From NCBI GenBank assembly GCA_030435675.1, contig JAUCMV010000006.1, forward strand, positions 248,001-312,000: a DNA stretch of 64,000 nt, read 5' to 3'. Made by a program: the position numbers and the translations under genes. The notes under the pieces were generated by a model, which was given only the letters and a program-made list of their open reading frames with translations, was not told the origin of the DNA and made no database searches. Below, one piece after another: positions 1-10,029 of the stretch. This DNA is from Steinernema hermaphroditum. Taxonomy: Eukaryota; Nematoda; Chromadorea; Rhabditida; Steinernematidae. The first letter of the stretch is position 1. Every line of letters starts with the position of its first letter.

Positions 1-1411
1 AGTCCTAGTGTGCCTCTCTAAATGGAATTTCATACTTCATACTTTTCCTACTTTCAGATCACACTTTTCGTTGCACTTCTCAGAACGTATTTCTTAGAAA
101 ATTACAATGATTCGCGGATAAAAACCACTACGAAAAATGCCAAACATTTACGTCAGTGTAATTGTCTTCAGTCCTCCTAACATTACCGTTGATGTATGCT
201 ATGCAAGGAAGGTAAACAGTGAACTTTCTTTATACTCAAATAAAATTACCAGGAATAGTTGTTTACAGACGTAGTACATAGTGTAAAGCTGTCGTTGTAC
301 TTCTCAACACGCGATAATACACATGTGGATACACATGTGGAGGGCGTTTAGTCATATTTTGTAGAGTCATCTCGAAAAAAAAAAGATGACAGAAGAAGTA
401 ACTTCTCACTCAAGAAGTAACTTCTCATTTCTTCCGCTGGTTTTTGTTAATAATGGTCAAATCTGGCCCTCGACTTATGGCATTTTATTGAACTAAGGCT
501 TCAGACTCATGCAACTACGATACAAGCATAACCAACGGCCAGACACTCACAACCCCATATCAATTATTCTTAAGTGTCATCAAAATAAAATAAAAAAGTC
601 CAATCATCTTGAGTGTGCATCAATTGCCTTTCCGCTAGCTAATATTTAGAGATTATGATTCGTCATGACGCACCTAGTACATCAATACTGAAACACAAAC
701 ATGGTCCCGACGTGCGCTTCACAATCTGTTTTGCGACAGCGCCAAAATCGATATGCGCCGAGTGTGGCGGCTGCTATTTGTGTCATGTGCGACTCTCGTT
801 TACAAAAACATCAAACCGAAAAGGAACAAGCGAAGGTTGATTTGAGTAAGTTCGACAGGATGTATCGGAGTTCGATGAACGCGGCTGGTTAGCCGAGAGT
901 CGATGACTGAGCGACGGCTGAACGCGGAAGGACGCCTTGCAATACAAAAAGTGTTTAGATGCATGGTGGGAAAAAGGCAAAGGAGAAGTGTGGCGAACGA
1001 GTTTGAAGCTGCAAGGAACGGCGTTGCTGAGTTGCAACGCGTTCGGCGTTTTTTTTCAAGATTTGTGACCTAATTTTCTCTGTTTTGCAAAAATGAAGTC
1101 AAGTGCAGACGTATTTTGGCGACCCTTTTCCATTACACAAATGACGAACTGGTATTGTGATTTGTTTATTACAAAAATGTTTCTTCTCATAATGTGTCCG
1201 AAACCACAGTAAATATCACATTATTCACAAGCGCAGTGTGTTACTGAGTACGAAGTAGATCATAAACATTAAAGGACGATGAGTACAAAAGCCAATCAGT
1301 ATGTGGATTGAACGGGATGTACGTCGGATTTATTAGACGGGGATTGGCAAAGTCGAACGTGGTTAACTTCCAGGGATCGGGAACTGAAAATGCCAAAATT
1401 GTACACTGTTG
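1..1411. other. Left-end DNA without a recognised gene
   Basis: No open frame here resembles a known protein or joins convincingly through splice sites. A short repeated palindromic word, AGAAGTAACTTCT, occurs twice near 392-425, and a CACATGTGGATA word is repeated near 320-342. The stretch may hold regulatory or 3' flanking sequence of genes outside the window. Confidence 0.5.
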
Positions 1412-2838
1412 TCAAATGTGCGATTGGAACGTACTGTACGGAACGTCGAGTATATAGCCATCAGTTACAATGAACGGAATTTCCTCGGCCGATTCTTGTT
1501 CAGTGATGGAAGCTGAAAACAAAAATGCTACAATTAACACGATAGAAGTGATTTTTTTTGGTTCACACTGAATTCTGATACGAGTACTCATGTTCACACA
1601 TGCGTTGACCCTTTGTAGGATATTAGGTGCGAAAATGTCTGAATGGCTAACCTTCTTGAACCGGGCGCTCCATGACTCTTCTATAAAGATCGAGAATCTG
1701 ACTTTCTTCGACATTGTCAGCGCGAATTACTTGGCTTATGGATGTTGGGATTGTGTGACCTTCTTCGTAAGTGATTGAGGCTTGAGCATAGAGGCTTTGA
1801 TTGAGGCTTGACCTCGTTCGACGATAGAGTTGCATAGTTCCAGAAACGTTTGCAGGCTTCTTGAACTTGGAGCTCTGAATTGCTGCCGTGTTATTTTATA
1901 GACCAACAATAACCCTGACCGCAAGTGCTATGTCAATGGACGATTCCATGATTTCCCAATACGGGGCTGCTTTTGCAGCTGGAGGTTCTTCCTTACGTTC
2001 TGAATCTCAAGCCGTCACGAAATAACCGTAAAAGTCACCTGTAAGGATGTGCTCTTCCCTTTGAATTTCCTTGTCAGTTTCTCCTTCCATAGATGATGAT
2101 GCTGTGTGAACTTCTTCCGCAAAGTTGCTGTATTCCTCCTCTTTGGGCATTTGAAAGCGTGTATCTCGTTGCAAATGATCTATATCTCATTAAAATATTC
2201 TAAACAAGCCAAACCCGTTTGAAGGAGTTCGTAGCTGCGTGATTGCATTCCATTCTCTTCGGCAATAGCTTCCTGTTGTAGAGACTCATCCACTTCTGAC
2301 ATATTAATGTCTACCGGCTCTGACTTGATGTACAAATCCACTGTCTGTGTTTTGTCTTGATTCGAGTAGATCTCCTCGTGTTGTCTCAAGTTTTCTAATT
2401 TGTAATGACTTTCTTACATGACTTTTAGACGCTAACCTGTCTGAATTTCGGCGTTTGAGTGTGGACAGCTTCTTGATCGGTCGTCAGTCCCTGAATTATT
2501 TTAAATTTATTTGTATAATTCTTGATAAAAACCTTCTTCGACGATAGGAGTGTCGTCAGTTTTTAGTTGATTTCTACGAATAGTATCCTCATACAAAGTG
2601 ACGGAATGGTCTGCATTCGTGGCAGCGCGTCCCTTCGTGGCTCTTCTTCTTTTCTGCGGATCTAGATTCCGTTGTACGATGGGCGGAGTGTCTGTAGCCA
2701 TCCGTCGTGGATCCTAAGAAGTGCGCATATTACCGTAGATGGGAAAAACTTGGATTTTCCGCAGAGGAAGCACCTGTGTCGAGCATATAATATCCAGGAC
2801 AGATAATTAAAAAAGAGCTTACGGCGCATTTCTCTCTC
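1412..2838 (-). other. Possible 3' exons of the MADF gene at 2.9-3.4 kb
   Basis: Downstream of the MADF exons, minus-strand open blocks bounded by plausible acceptors and donors run to a stop at 1412-1414. They include a basic stretch near 2650 (QKRRRATKGRAA) that could be a nuclear localisation signal, and an acidic, Ser/Glu-rich block at 2190-2390. Low-complexity charged linkers like this follow MADF domains elsewhere in the window. I could not find the BESS-like last exon seen in the sister genes, and the exon joins are not settled, so this is a weak call. Confidence 0.3.
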
Positions 2839-2892
2839 CATGTAGCACCTGAAACCATTTCATATACAACTTTTATATTGGTGATTAGATAC

Positions 2893-3371
2893 CTGTCCGG
2901 CGTCTGACAACTAGCTTCTCCAAGACACTAATTCGTCCTACGCAGAACAAGGGGCAGCTTTTGGTGAGGTATAAACTGCGGATGGCACACCAAACCTTGA
3001 AGAGCGTTGCTTCTGGCACTGAATCGCAGATTATTTAGGAACATTAGAGACATGACAACAAAGAAACCAGTCGAAAAACGAAATTCCACTTAACTAACAT
3101 GAATCTTGTTCTTGAAATGAACTTATTTAGTTCTTTTTTTTGTTTATTTGTTTATGAGTACCTGATCGGTATCGGTTGTGCACCGCCGCCCAGATATTTT
3201 TCCACAACCTGTAGGTCTCTGGGGACCGCTGCAAGTAATCGGGGAACCGGCAGCGGATGAATGAATTCCATACGATCTGTTCGTTTTCCTCAACGGCATT
3301 CAGCAGTTGGGCCACTGGTCCGAGCCCAAACTTTCTGGCGAACGCTTCGTATGTTTTGACATCATGGGCGC
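2893..3371 (-). CDS. MADF-domain protein, partial (gene J)
   Basis: Two exons form one MADF domain. The first (3371-3162) gives the N-terminal half, with AQLLNAVEENEQIVW followed by LWKNIWAAVHNRYRSG. The second (3018-2893) gives the C-terminal half, starting VPEATLFKVW and including the SLYLTKSCPL stretch where other copies have LRxxY...CPxKW. The halves join across a phase-1 intron at the position used by every other copy in the window. MADF domains bind DNA in Adf-1-type transcription factors, so a nuclear role is inferred. The N-half diverges from the usual YGxEAxxLLxxEI pattern. The first coding exon was not found; the exon starts in phase 2, so an upstream exon is needed. It is the leftmost member of the array and is separated from the others by a transposon and an unrelated gene. 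Confidence 0.6.
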
Positions 3372-4915
3372 CTAAAAACAGCGTATCTCGTTAAGCAAAA
3401 CACATTGGACGAAACTTACTCATCGCAAACGTCTGGTAAGGTGGTCAGCGTGTGAATATGAGGGGGAAGCTACTTCTCACGCGTCCAGTGAGGATGCGTT
3501 TTCATGAGGATACGAACAAGCACGTTCACATTTAGAGCAGGGGCATTGAACGTTCCCGCAATTTGAATTTCTAAAAAGTAATTAAGAGCGTAATTTAGCG
3601 AAGGATTTTTCCCACGGAAATCAACAACAAAACATCTGTCGTTGAGCACAGGCCTTTTCAAGAAACCGCTGTTTTTCAGGCTATTTTTGGACATGAATTC
3701 TTTGACGTGATTGTGAGTTTTGGGGCATCGGCATGAATATGCCTTATTTACCCTGAGAAACGAAATTTACGAAAGAAAGTTTGAAGGAAGGGTATAATGA
3801 ATTTGTCTTCATTGATTATTGCCGACTAAGCATTCAGGTGATAATAAAAAACACATCTGTATCAGCCTTGATAAAGCATATGTTCCAATTATTACTGTCA
3901 CTTTCCACGTCGCCAGCGCGAGCATTAATATGCGTGCAGCTTTAAACAGCAAGCGCGGGCTTAGAGAGCAACATGCGTGTGGCGCTCAGCGTATACCCAT
4001 ATAAAGCATCGGCTTTGTGACACATGCTTTGGATCACATGCTGCTCTCTGAGCGGGAATAGGGGTTAGTGAAAAGGTGCGCCGTGCAGGAATGCTAACTT
4101 GGCCTGCATAGCGGACATGCTAATTCAGTTTTGCATAAGGGGATAATGGCTTGCTTTATGATATTCATTTAAGCGAAAGTCCATCTTCTCTTCGCGAGAT
4201 GATGTGTATCGTTTTTTTTGCACATATGAACATCGAACAGCAAATCAACATCGAATCTAGTAGAGCGCACATCAATTTAAAAGATAAGTCAACATTCGCA
4301 AACACACATATCATAATGAGTCAGGCAGTGCAGCAGTTAGAGATCACAGGGAGTTGTTCATTGCACATTCAATGAATCAGTATATTCGCTAATGAGACGC
4401 TCTTGCTTACGGAATACGTGCGCATCCAGTTAAACGCATTTTGCTGACTGAGAATACAATATAATGCTGTTAGGCTGGTCACCTGAAGATTAGAAAATCG
4501 TAAAAGTCGTATGGAGGCTTTTCTACAGAAGATTGACGTTATCTCTGTAAAAACGTAATCGAGGGGCGATTGTGCAGAGGTGTGTTTTGAGCACCTTCAC
4601 TTAGCATTAAGATATATTAACAAATACGCATAATGTTGTGTGAAGGACGCAAATCTATTCATTCAGCGGTTTAATCGCTTATTCAGCGCCTAAAGGAGCT
4701 GCTTGCAGGTAGATGAAACAGTGGCGACATTGTTTTTAAGTAAATCAAGGCTTCTAACTCCAATGATGCGATATATTTCACACGGTCAATACAGTACATT
4801 TCCATTTTCTATCACTCTATGACTATTAGATCAGACACAACAAGAGTAGCAGCCATGTTAATGGAGTTGCCGTCTCTAAACGGCGAATAGACACGCCATC
4901 CCAACAAGGGTGCGT
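3372..4915. other. Intergenic DNA between gene J and the MULE
   Basis: No supported gene. The first exon of gene J might lie just right of 3371 but was not identified. An open frame at 3470-3694 (minus) has no recognisable features. Confidence 0.4.
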
Positions 4916-5217
4916 AACGATTTGACGCGAACGATTTGCCGCAGTAACGATTTGACGCGAACGATTTGACGCGAACGATTTGCCGCGAACGATTTGCCGC
5001 GAACGATTTGCCGCGAGCACGATTTGCCGCGAGCACGATTTGCCGCGAACGATTTGCCGCGAACGATTTGCCGCGAGCACGATTTGACGCGAACGATTTG
5101 CCGCGAACGATTTGCCGCGAACGATTTGCCGCGAGCACGATTTGCCGCGAGCACGATTTGCCGCGAACGATTTGCCGCGAACGATTTGACGCGAGACTGG
5201 CTCCCGGCACGAAAACG
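4916..5217. repeat. Left minisatellite terminal inverted repeat of the MULE
   Basis: About nineteen tandem units of 14 or 16 bases read AACGATTTGMC-GCG rightward and end in GGCTCCCGGCACGAAAACG. It is the reverse complement of 6493-6768 with small differences in inner unit order. Open frames through it give Arg/Ser-rich repetitive peptides in several frames on both strands, which are by-products of the repeat. Confidence 0.85.
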
Positions 5218-5362
5218 TTTCGGAGACGCTGTTTTTGCGTTCTTCGGAGCTTACGCGTCATCTTCTGCTCTTTTTTTGCTTCGCTGTTATGTTTGCTTCG
5301 GTTTTTGCTGCGTTCGGGGCGACAACTGAACAAGGAAGTTCCACAGAAGTTCAGTCGTCTGA

Positions 5363-6361
5363 AAGGTTGGCGAATTTGCGAATCGCTGTCCGAGTGTCTT
5401 TCAGCTTGATTCCGGCAACAACCGTGATAGTGACGACAGCGGATTCGACGACAGAAGCAGCTTCATCCTCCGGCACTGCTTCATTCTAGCGGAGAGAAGT
5501 GGATACGTTTTCCCGGTGTTAACAGCTCTGTTACCGAACAAAGCTGGTTCTACATATGAAGCACTTTTTCGCATGATTCACCAGAAGTGGCCGGAGTTCA
5601 AACCGGAATCGATGTCTATCGATTTCGAGAAGGCAGCTTTTAACGCGGCGAACAAGATATTCCCAGAAATTCGGATCTTAGGCTGCCTATTCCACCTAGC
5701 ACAAAATTTCAAAAAACAGTTTACGGGACATCTTTTGCGTCGGTACAACACGGAGCCGGATTTCGCTGTGGAAGCGCGCAAGATTCTCGCTCTGGCATTT
5801 GTGAAGCCCGAAGATCTTGACCGTGCCGTTTGTGAACTATCCGAAAGTTGGGAGGAGGTGGAACATCGAGGCGAGGACGACGGAGAAGATCTGATAACTA
5901 CGGATCTGTCGGTACTTGAGCCAGTCCTCAAATGGTTTGAAGACAACTACATGGGGAAAGTCGATCGCCGTGGAAACCGACGATCGCCTCAATTCGCTGT
6001 TGATATGTGGAATTGTCATGATCGCGTAGGTTTTTTTTATGCAAGCTGTCCTTTAAAACGAATTTAGGTCTTGAAGAACGATCCGCGCACAAATAATCGA
6101 GCGGAAGCCGCACACCGTCGATTGCAGAGAGAACTGGGTGCCGATCACCCGTCGATTTGGAAATTCATTGAGAGTCTTCGAAAGGTCCAAATAGGCGTCG
6201 ATAAGAGCTTTGAAGATATGCTGATTGGACGTCCTGCAGAGCAGAAGCGGAAGAAGTATCGCGATGCTGACCTGAGGATCCGACGGCTCGTTGATGGCTA
6301 CGATGAGGACAATCTGCTCGATTTTCTGCACGGGATCGCGACTAACATCGGAATGAGTTGA
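5363..6361 (+). CDS. MULE-type transposase, N-terminally truncated
   Basis: Two exons, about 5363-6025 and 6068-6361, join in phase 0 across a 42-base intron. The protein reads PVLTALLPNKAGSTYEAL, then MSIDFEKAA, GCLFHLAQNFKKQ, and near the C-terminus NDPRTNNRAEAAHRR and HPSIWKFIESLRK. These are landmarks of the MULE transposase domain: the second catalytic Asp in the IDFE motif, the GCxFHxxQ motif, and the TNNxxExxHxR motif that follows the catalytic region. The DGTF motif with the first catalytic Asp and any N-terminal zinc finger were not found between the left TIR and this frame, and no ATG starts the block. The element is probably unable to move by itself. The exon start is uncertain. 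Confidence 0.7.
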
Positions 6362-6492
6362 AATGCTGTTGTTTTTATGTGATCGTTGTTAAACATTTTG
6401 TTACTTTACAGGATAAACGCTGTTAGATATGCTTTTTTCGTCCTGGCATATCTAACCTTTCTCAAACTTCGGCAGACTGTCCAAAAACGGAT

Positions 6493-6768
6493 CGTTTTCG
6501 TGCCGGGAGCCATTCTCGTGGCAAATCGTGCTCGCGTCAAATCGTTCGCGGCAAATCGTGCTCGCGGCAAATCGTTCGCGGCAAATCGTGCTCGCGGCAA
6601 ATCGTGCTCGCGGCAAATCGTTCGCGGCAAATCGTTCGCGGCAAATCGTGCTCGCGGCAAATCGTGCTCGCGGCAAATCGTTCGCGGCAAATCGTTCGCG
6701 GCAAATCGTTCGCGTCAAATCGTTCGCGGCAAATCGTTACTGCGGCAAATCGTTCGCGTCAAATCGTT
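6493..6768. repeat. Right minisatellite terminal inverted repeat of the MULE
   Basis: Tandem units reading GGCAAATCGTTCGC and GGCAAATCGTGCTCGC, the reverse complement of the left TIR. The unusual unit containing ACTGC is the third from the outer end in both arms. This shows that the arms descend from one ordered array rather than from independent repeat growth. Confidence 0.85.
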
Positions 6769-7301
6769 CTGCTCCCTCCCAACAACTGTCTGTCTTCCGT
6801 TTTGTAGCCCGTAAAGTGCAACTCGCATTCCTCTATTTGCATATCTCTTTTGCGGCGTTCGTCCCGACGGAGCGTCTGCGTACTACTGTTAGAGTCACTT
6901 TTCTCCTTGGGAAGATTCGACAAGTTGACTCAGTTTGCAGCAAATTTACAACTGAAAGGAATATAAAGCATTCACAAACCAACATAAAGCTGCCCTATAT
7001 TTCCGTATCCTCAGTGGATACTTTATCCAGTATGTTATCGATGACTGCTCTGAATTCGCTTTTTTTAAAAGGCCGTTGACAGAATATTTCTTGAAGACGT
7101 TTCTGAAGAAGAAGAGGCCAACTAGGTCAAGTGTATTTTTTTATATAAAAGAGTACTTGTGTGCTGTCTTCAGATATTCTGTTAGTACCAAACTATTAGA
7201 GGTATTTATTGAGAAACCGATAATATCCCGAAAATCTGAGCATAAGTTCCTTTCTGATCATTCTTCTTCCTATCGTATTTTTCAGTCTAACGGCATCAGT
7301 A
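6769..7301. other. Intergenic DNA between the MULE and gene K
   Basis: No supported coding region. Open frames here lack splice partners or protein-like composition, and the stretch is probably the 3' flank of gene K. Confidence 0.4.
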
Positions 7302-9520
7302 CTAAGACGGAAAGCTATTACAAGGATGACTGGTCTGTTGAGGCACAGAATTGTTTGGAGATCGTGACGAGGATGATGGCTGACACTCGTCGGAATCAAA
7401 TACTATCCGTCTCGATCCAACAAGGTGTTCTGCTGTATCCTCATTATTCAATGCACTTGCATGGAATTGCGGATTTTGAACGTTTTCTTGATGCTCGTCT
7501 TTCAATATCAATTGATTTTTGACTGGAGTATTTAGCAGTGATTTCCAGTTCCCGAGTTCCTGCAACATTTCATCGCAAAAGTCGTCATCCGAAAAGATCA
7601 TCAGATCGTCTTCTCTTTCGTGTTCAGATGTAGTTTCGGGTAGGCGCTGCACGTTTGATGTTGAGGGATGTGAAGCGCCTGCATCACAATGATCTTCTTG
7701 CCACTCACATATGTTTTCTTCTTTGAAACCCGTTGGCGTGTTTCCCTTTGTGATGTCTTCGGGCCTGCTATCGGAAGCAACCAGATTGGAAGGAGTTTGT
7801 TCATTTGGTGCTTCAACCAGGAATTCCACCCAGGAAGTTGCACTGGGTGCGCTTTCAGTTTCTCGATGACTATTTACGGCTTCCGACGATATGGCGATCT
7901 GTAGCTCACTAGCAGCCTTCGTCGAACGCTTTCGGATTGCTCTGCGTTTCTTCGGTTTAACAGGAGTGCCTGCGCTAATCATCAAGATTTGATTTTCATT
8001 TTCATTCGTCTCCGATAGGTTCTGCTTTCGACATCTTATTTTTCTCGTGTTTCTTTCCGTGTAGGATGTTTGAAAGTCAGGAATGTATTTTGCTAGATGT
8101 ACGTCCTAAAATCAATTACTTAGTGAATGAGTCGTTATAAGGCTACAACTTACCGGCGATTTAAACCGCATAATCTGACGGTTGCGATGTCGGAAAAACA
8201 AAAAATCCGGTTCAATATACGGCTGGTTCTGGCTAAGAGAGTGACTGCGAATGCGGCGTGATCGATGATGAGTTGGCTGGAAATGAGTATACGTTTGGAA
8301 ACGCCTTGTTTTGAAGAAAAGTGTGAGCCAATAAATCTCTGCTAAAAAAAGAAATTCTATGTACATGGGCTTGTTGAGATTTCGGTCAGAAAACCTAATA
8401 CGTTTTGCATTTTCTCACAACAAAAAAAATTTACTTTTTGTGTTCCGTTTGCATTCGCTTCTGGACATTCATCCGCGTGGGTAATGGAAGAATCTGGATG
8501 ACTTTCGTTCTTTGCTGATACTGTTTCCGCGGTTACGGAGGAATCGCTATTTTCTTCGCCACCTAGATTATTTTGATGCGATTCGAGCTAAAATCGAATA
8601 GTAATCCTTTGTGCCTAATACATATATGTTCATACCTGTACCGAGTTCACCACAGTTGTGTTCCGATTTTCTGTTTGAAGATGTCTTCTTAAATCCTTAT
8701 CGACTACTTTATTGGATGTTAAACTTGTATTCTGGCATCCCGGGCTTGCCGTCGCTATAGGCAGCCGTTTTATCATAATAACTTTGCGGCCCAAACGGGC
8801 TGTCTGTTCCGGCAATAACACTGCCGTCTGTATAGTGTCCATCCGTATAGTCTTATAAGCTTCAGCCATTTTTGTTCGAAGAGCAGACGACACCACATCA
8901 TCGGGATTTACAGTTCTGCTCAACTCGGCAGCAGTTGTGTTTAACTTCGAGGACAGGATATTCGCCCGCTTCGCTTGCGACTGTGAAACCACACCATTTA
9001 GCCTCACAAACTTCTTTCCAGTATATGGTTCACAAAAGGTAACCATTGGACGTTTCTTTGAAAGCAGAGACGGTGCTACGGTCGAAATGTCATCTTGAGA
9101 ATGGGTCTGAAAAAGTGAAGCTATTAAGAATTATGTGAATGGGCCTACCAGGCTGCGAGAAGTTGATGCCTGTGGAAGCAAGTGGTTGTGTACGTCGAGG
9201 CGGGCGTAACGTTCTGTAAATTTCCGTTGGGATGTAAAGTTGTGCCCTCTCTTCCACATTTCGTCTGAAAATAACTGTATCTCGTGGTAATCGTTACAAC
9301 GGTGCTAAAAGAGTATTCATGAAAGAGGAGCAAAAAACAAAACCATGAATTTATATAGGGAGTGGCTGGTGAAAAACGGATGTGTACTCGGTGAGAAAGG
9401 ATAATATGCTTTCCTGATATGTCTAGGTTGCCCATGAGACCATGTAAGAATCCTTAAGGTGCTGCACAGAAAACAATTTTTAAACTCACACTGGTTTGAT
9501 GTCGAAGCACTGTCGGCCAT
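7302..9520 (-). CDS. Unrecognised, probably nuclear, low-complexity protein (gene K)
   Basis: Predicted exons are 9520-9490 (start MADSASTSNQ), 9264-9149, 9106-8636, 8587-8435, about 8341-8154, and 8105-7302. The first four join in frame. The link from exon 4 to exon 5 does not keep frame with the splice sites I can see, so an exon end is wrong there or two genes are present. The large third exon carries a Thr/Ser-rich segment. The last exon has a strongly basic KPKKRRAIRKRS, a likely nuclear localisation signal, then acidic Ser-rich sequence to the stop. There are no MADF half-domains and no family that I recognise. The gene interrupts the MADF array on the same strand. A nuclear role is inferred from composition alone. 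Confidence 0.55.
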
Positions 9521-10029
9521 CTTCACAATCGTCTCCTGTATTGCTGCCTCCTATTGCTCCGCTCGCATACCGTGATATCCTGTGGCCTCTTGAAAGTGCT
9601 GAAGAAGTTCACTTCTTATTCGATTTCGCAATGACACGACGAAAGACTGTCAAGATGCTAAGCCAGTGAGCCAAGCCACTCGAATATAATCAATATGAAT
9701 CAAAAACTCTAATGCTGGTTCAGCATCGCATTGAGCTCAGAAAACTTCACAGGAATATTTTCGAAAATTACGTTCGCAATTCGAAAGTCGCGTGTGGGTG
9801 CAATAACACAGCCCGCGATGGGAGCACAGTGGAGGGCGTGCGGCAAAGCGTTGCATCACTCAGTGTGATCGTTTATTTCATCAGTCAGAGGAGGCAAAAT
9901 ACACGCGATATCCCCGAAATATACCAATAGATAAAGAAGGTTATATCCAAGAGCAACCTGTTTAAACAAGCTTCGAGCAATTGCCAGCACTGAGAGAATC
10001 ATTTATGCAATGACGGCAACAAAAACTCT
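9521..10029. other. Intergenic DNA between genes I and K
   Basis: Short gap between the 3' end of gene I (10030) and the start of gene K (9520), both on the minus strand. No coding signal is seen; it presumably holds the 3' end of gene I and the promoter of gene K. Confidence 0.4.

Larger units (their letters stand above)
4916..6768. mobile_element. Mutator-like DNA transposon (MULE) with minisatellite TIRs
   Basis: Long terminal inverted repeats, 4916-5217 and 6493-6768, flank a truncated MULE-type transposase. Each TIR is built of tandem 14- and 16-base units (GCGAACGATTTGCC and GCGAGCACGATTTGCC with single-base variants). The unit order agrees between the two ends over roughly the outer ten units. 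Both TIRs end inward in the same non-repeat tail, GGCTCCCGGCACGAAAACG. A clear 8-11 base target duplication was not seen next to the outermost matching bases, so the true ends may differ by a few bases. The short coding region suggests a deletion derivative. Confidence 0.75.

Noticed and set aside
2893..3371. SPK-domain assignment (nematode SET/PHD-associated domain) for the repeated half-domains
   Set aside because: The joined pattern LLxxEIxxxPxLY...AW...L...AWxxLRxxY...KW...L.FL follows the MADF layout and not the SPK pattern.
4916..5217. CRISPR-like look of short repeats with spacers
   Set aside because: Units are contiguous without unique spacers, occur as inverted arms of a transposon, and the DNA is eukaryotic.
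4812..5409. Several long open frames giving Arg/Ser-rich repeated peptides, also at 6386-7079
   Set aside because: They are by-products of the minisatellite inverted repeats, open in many frames on both strands, with no start or splice support.
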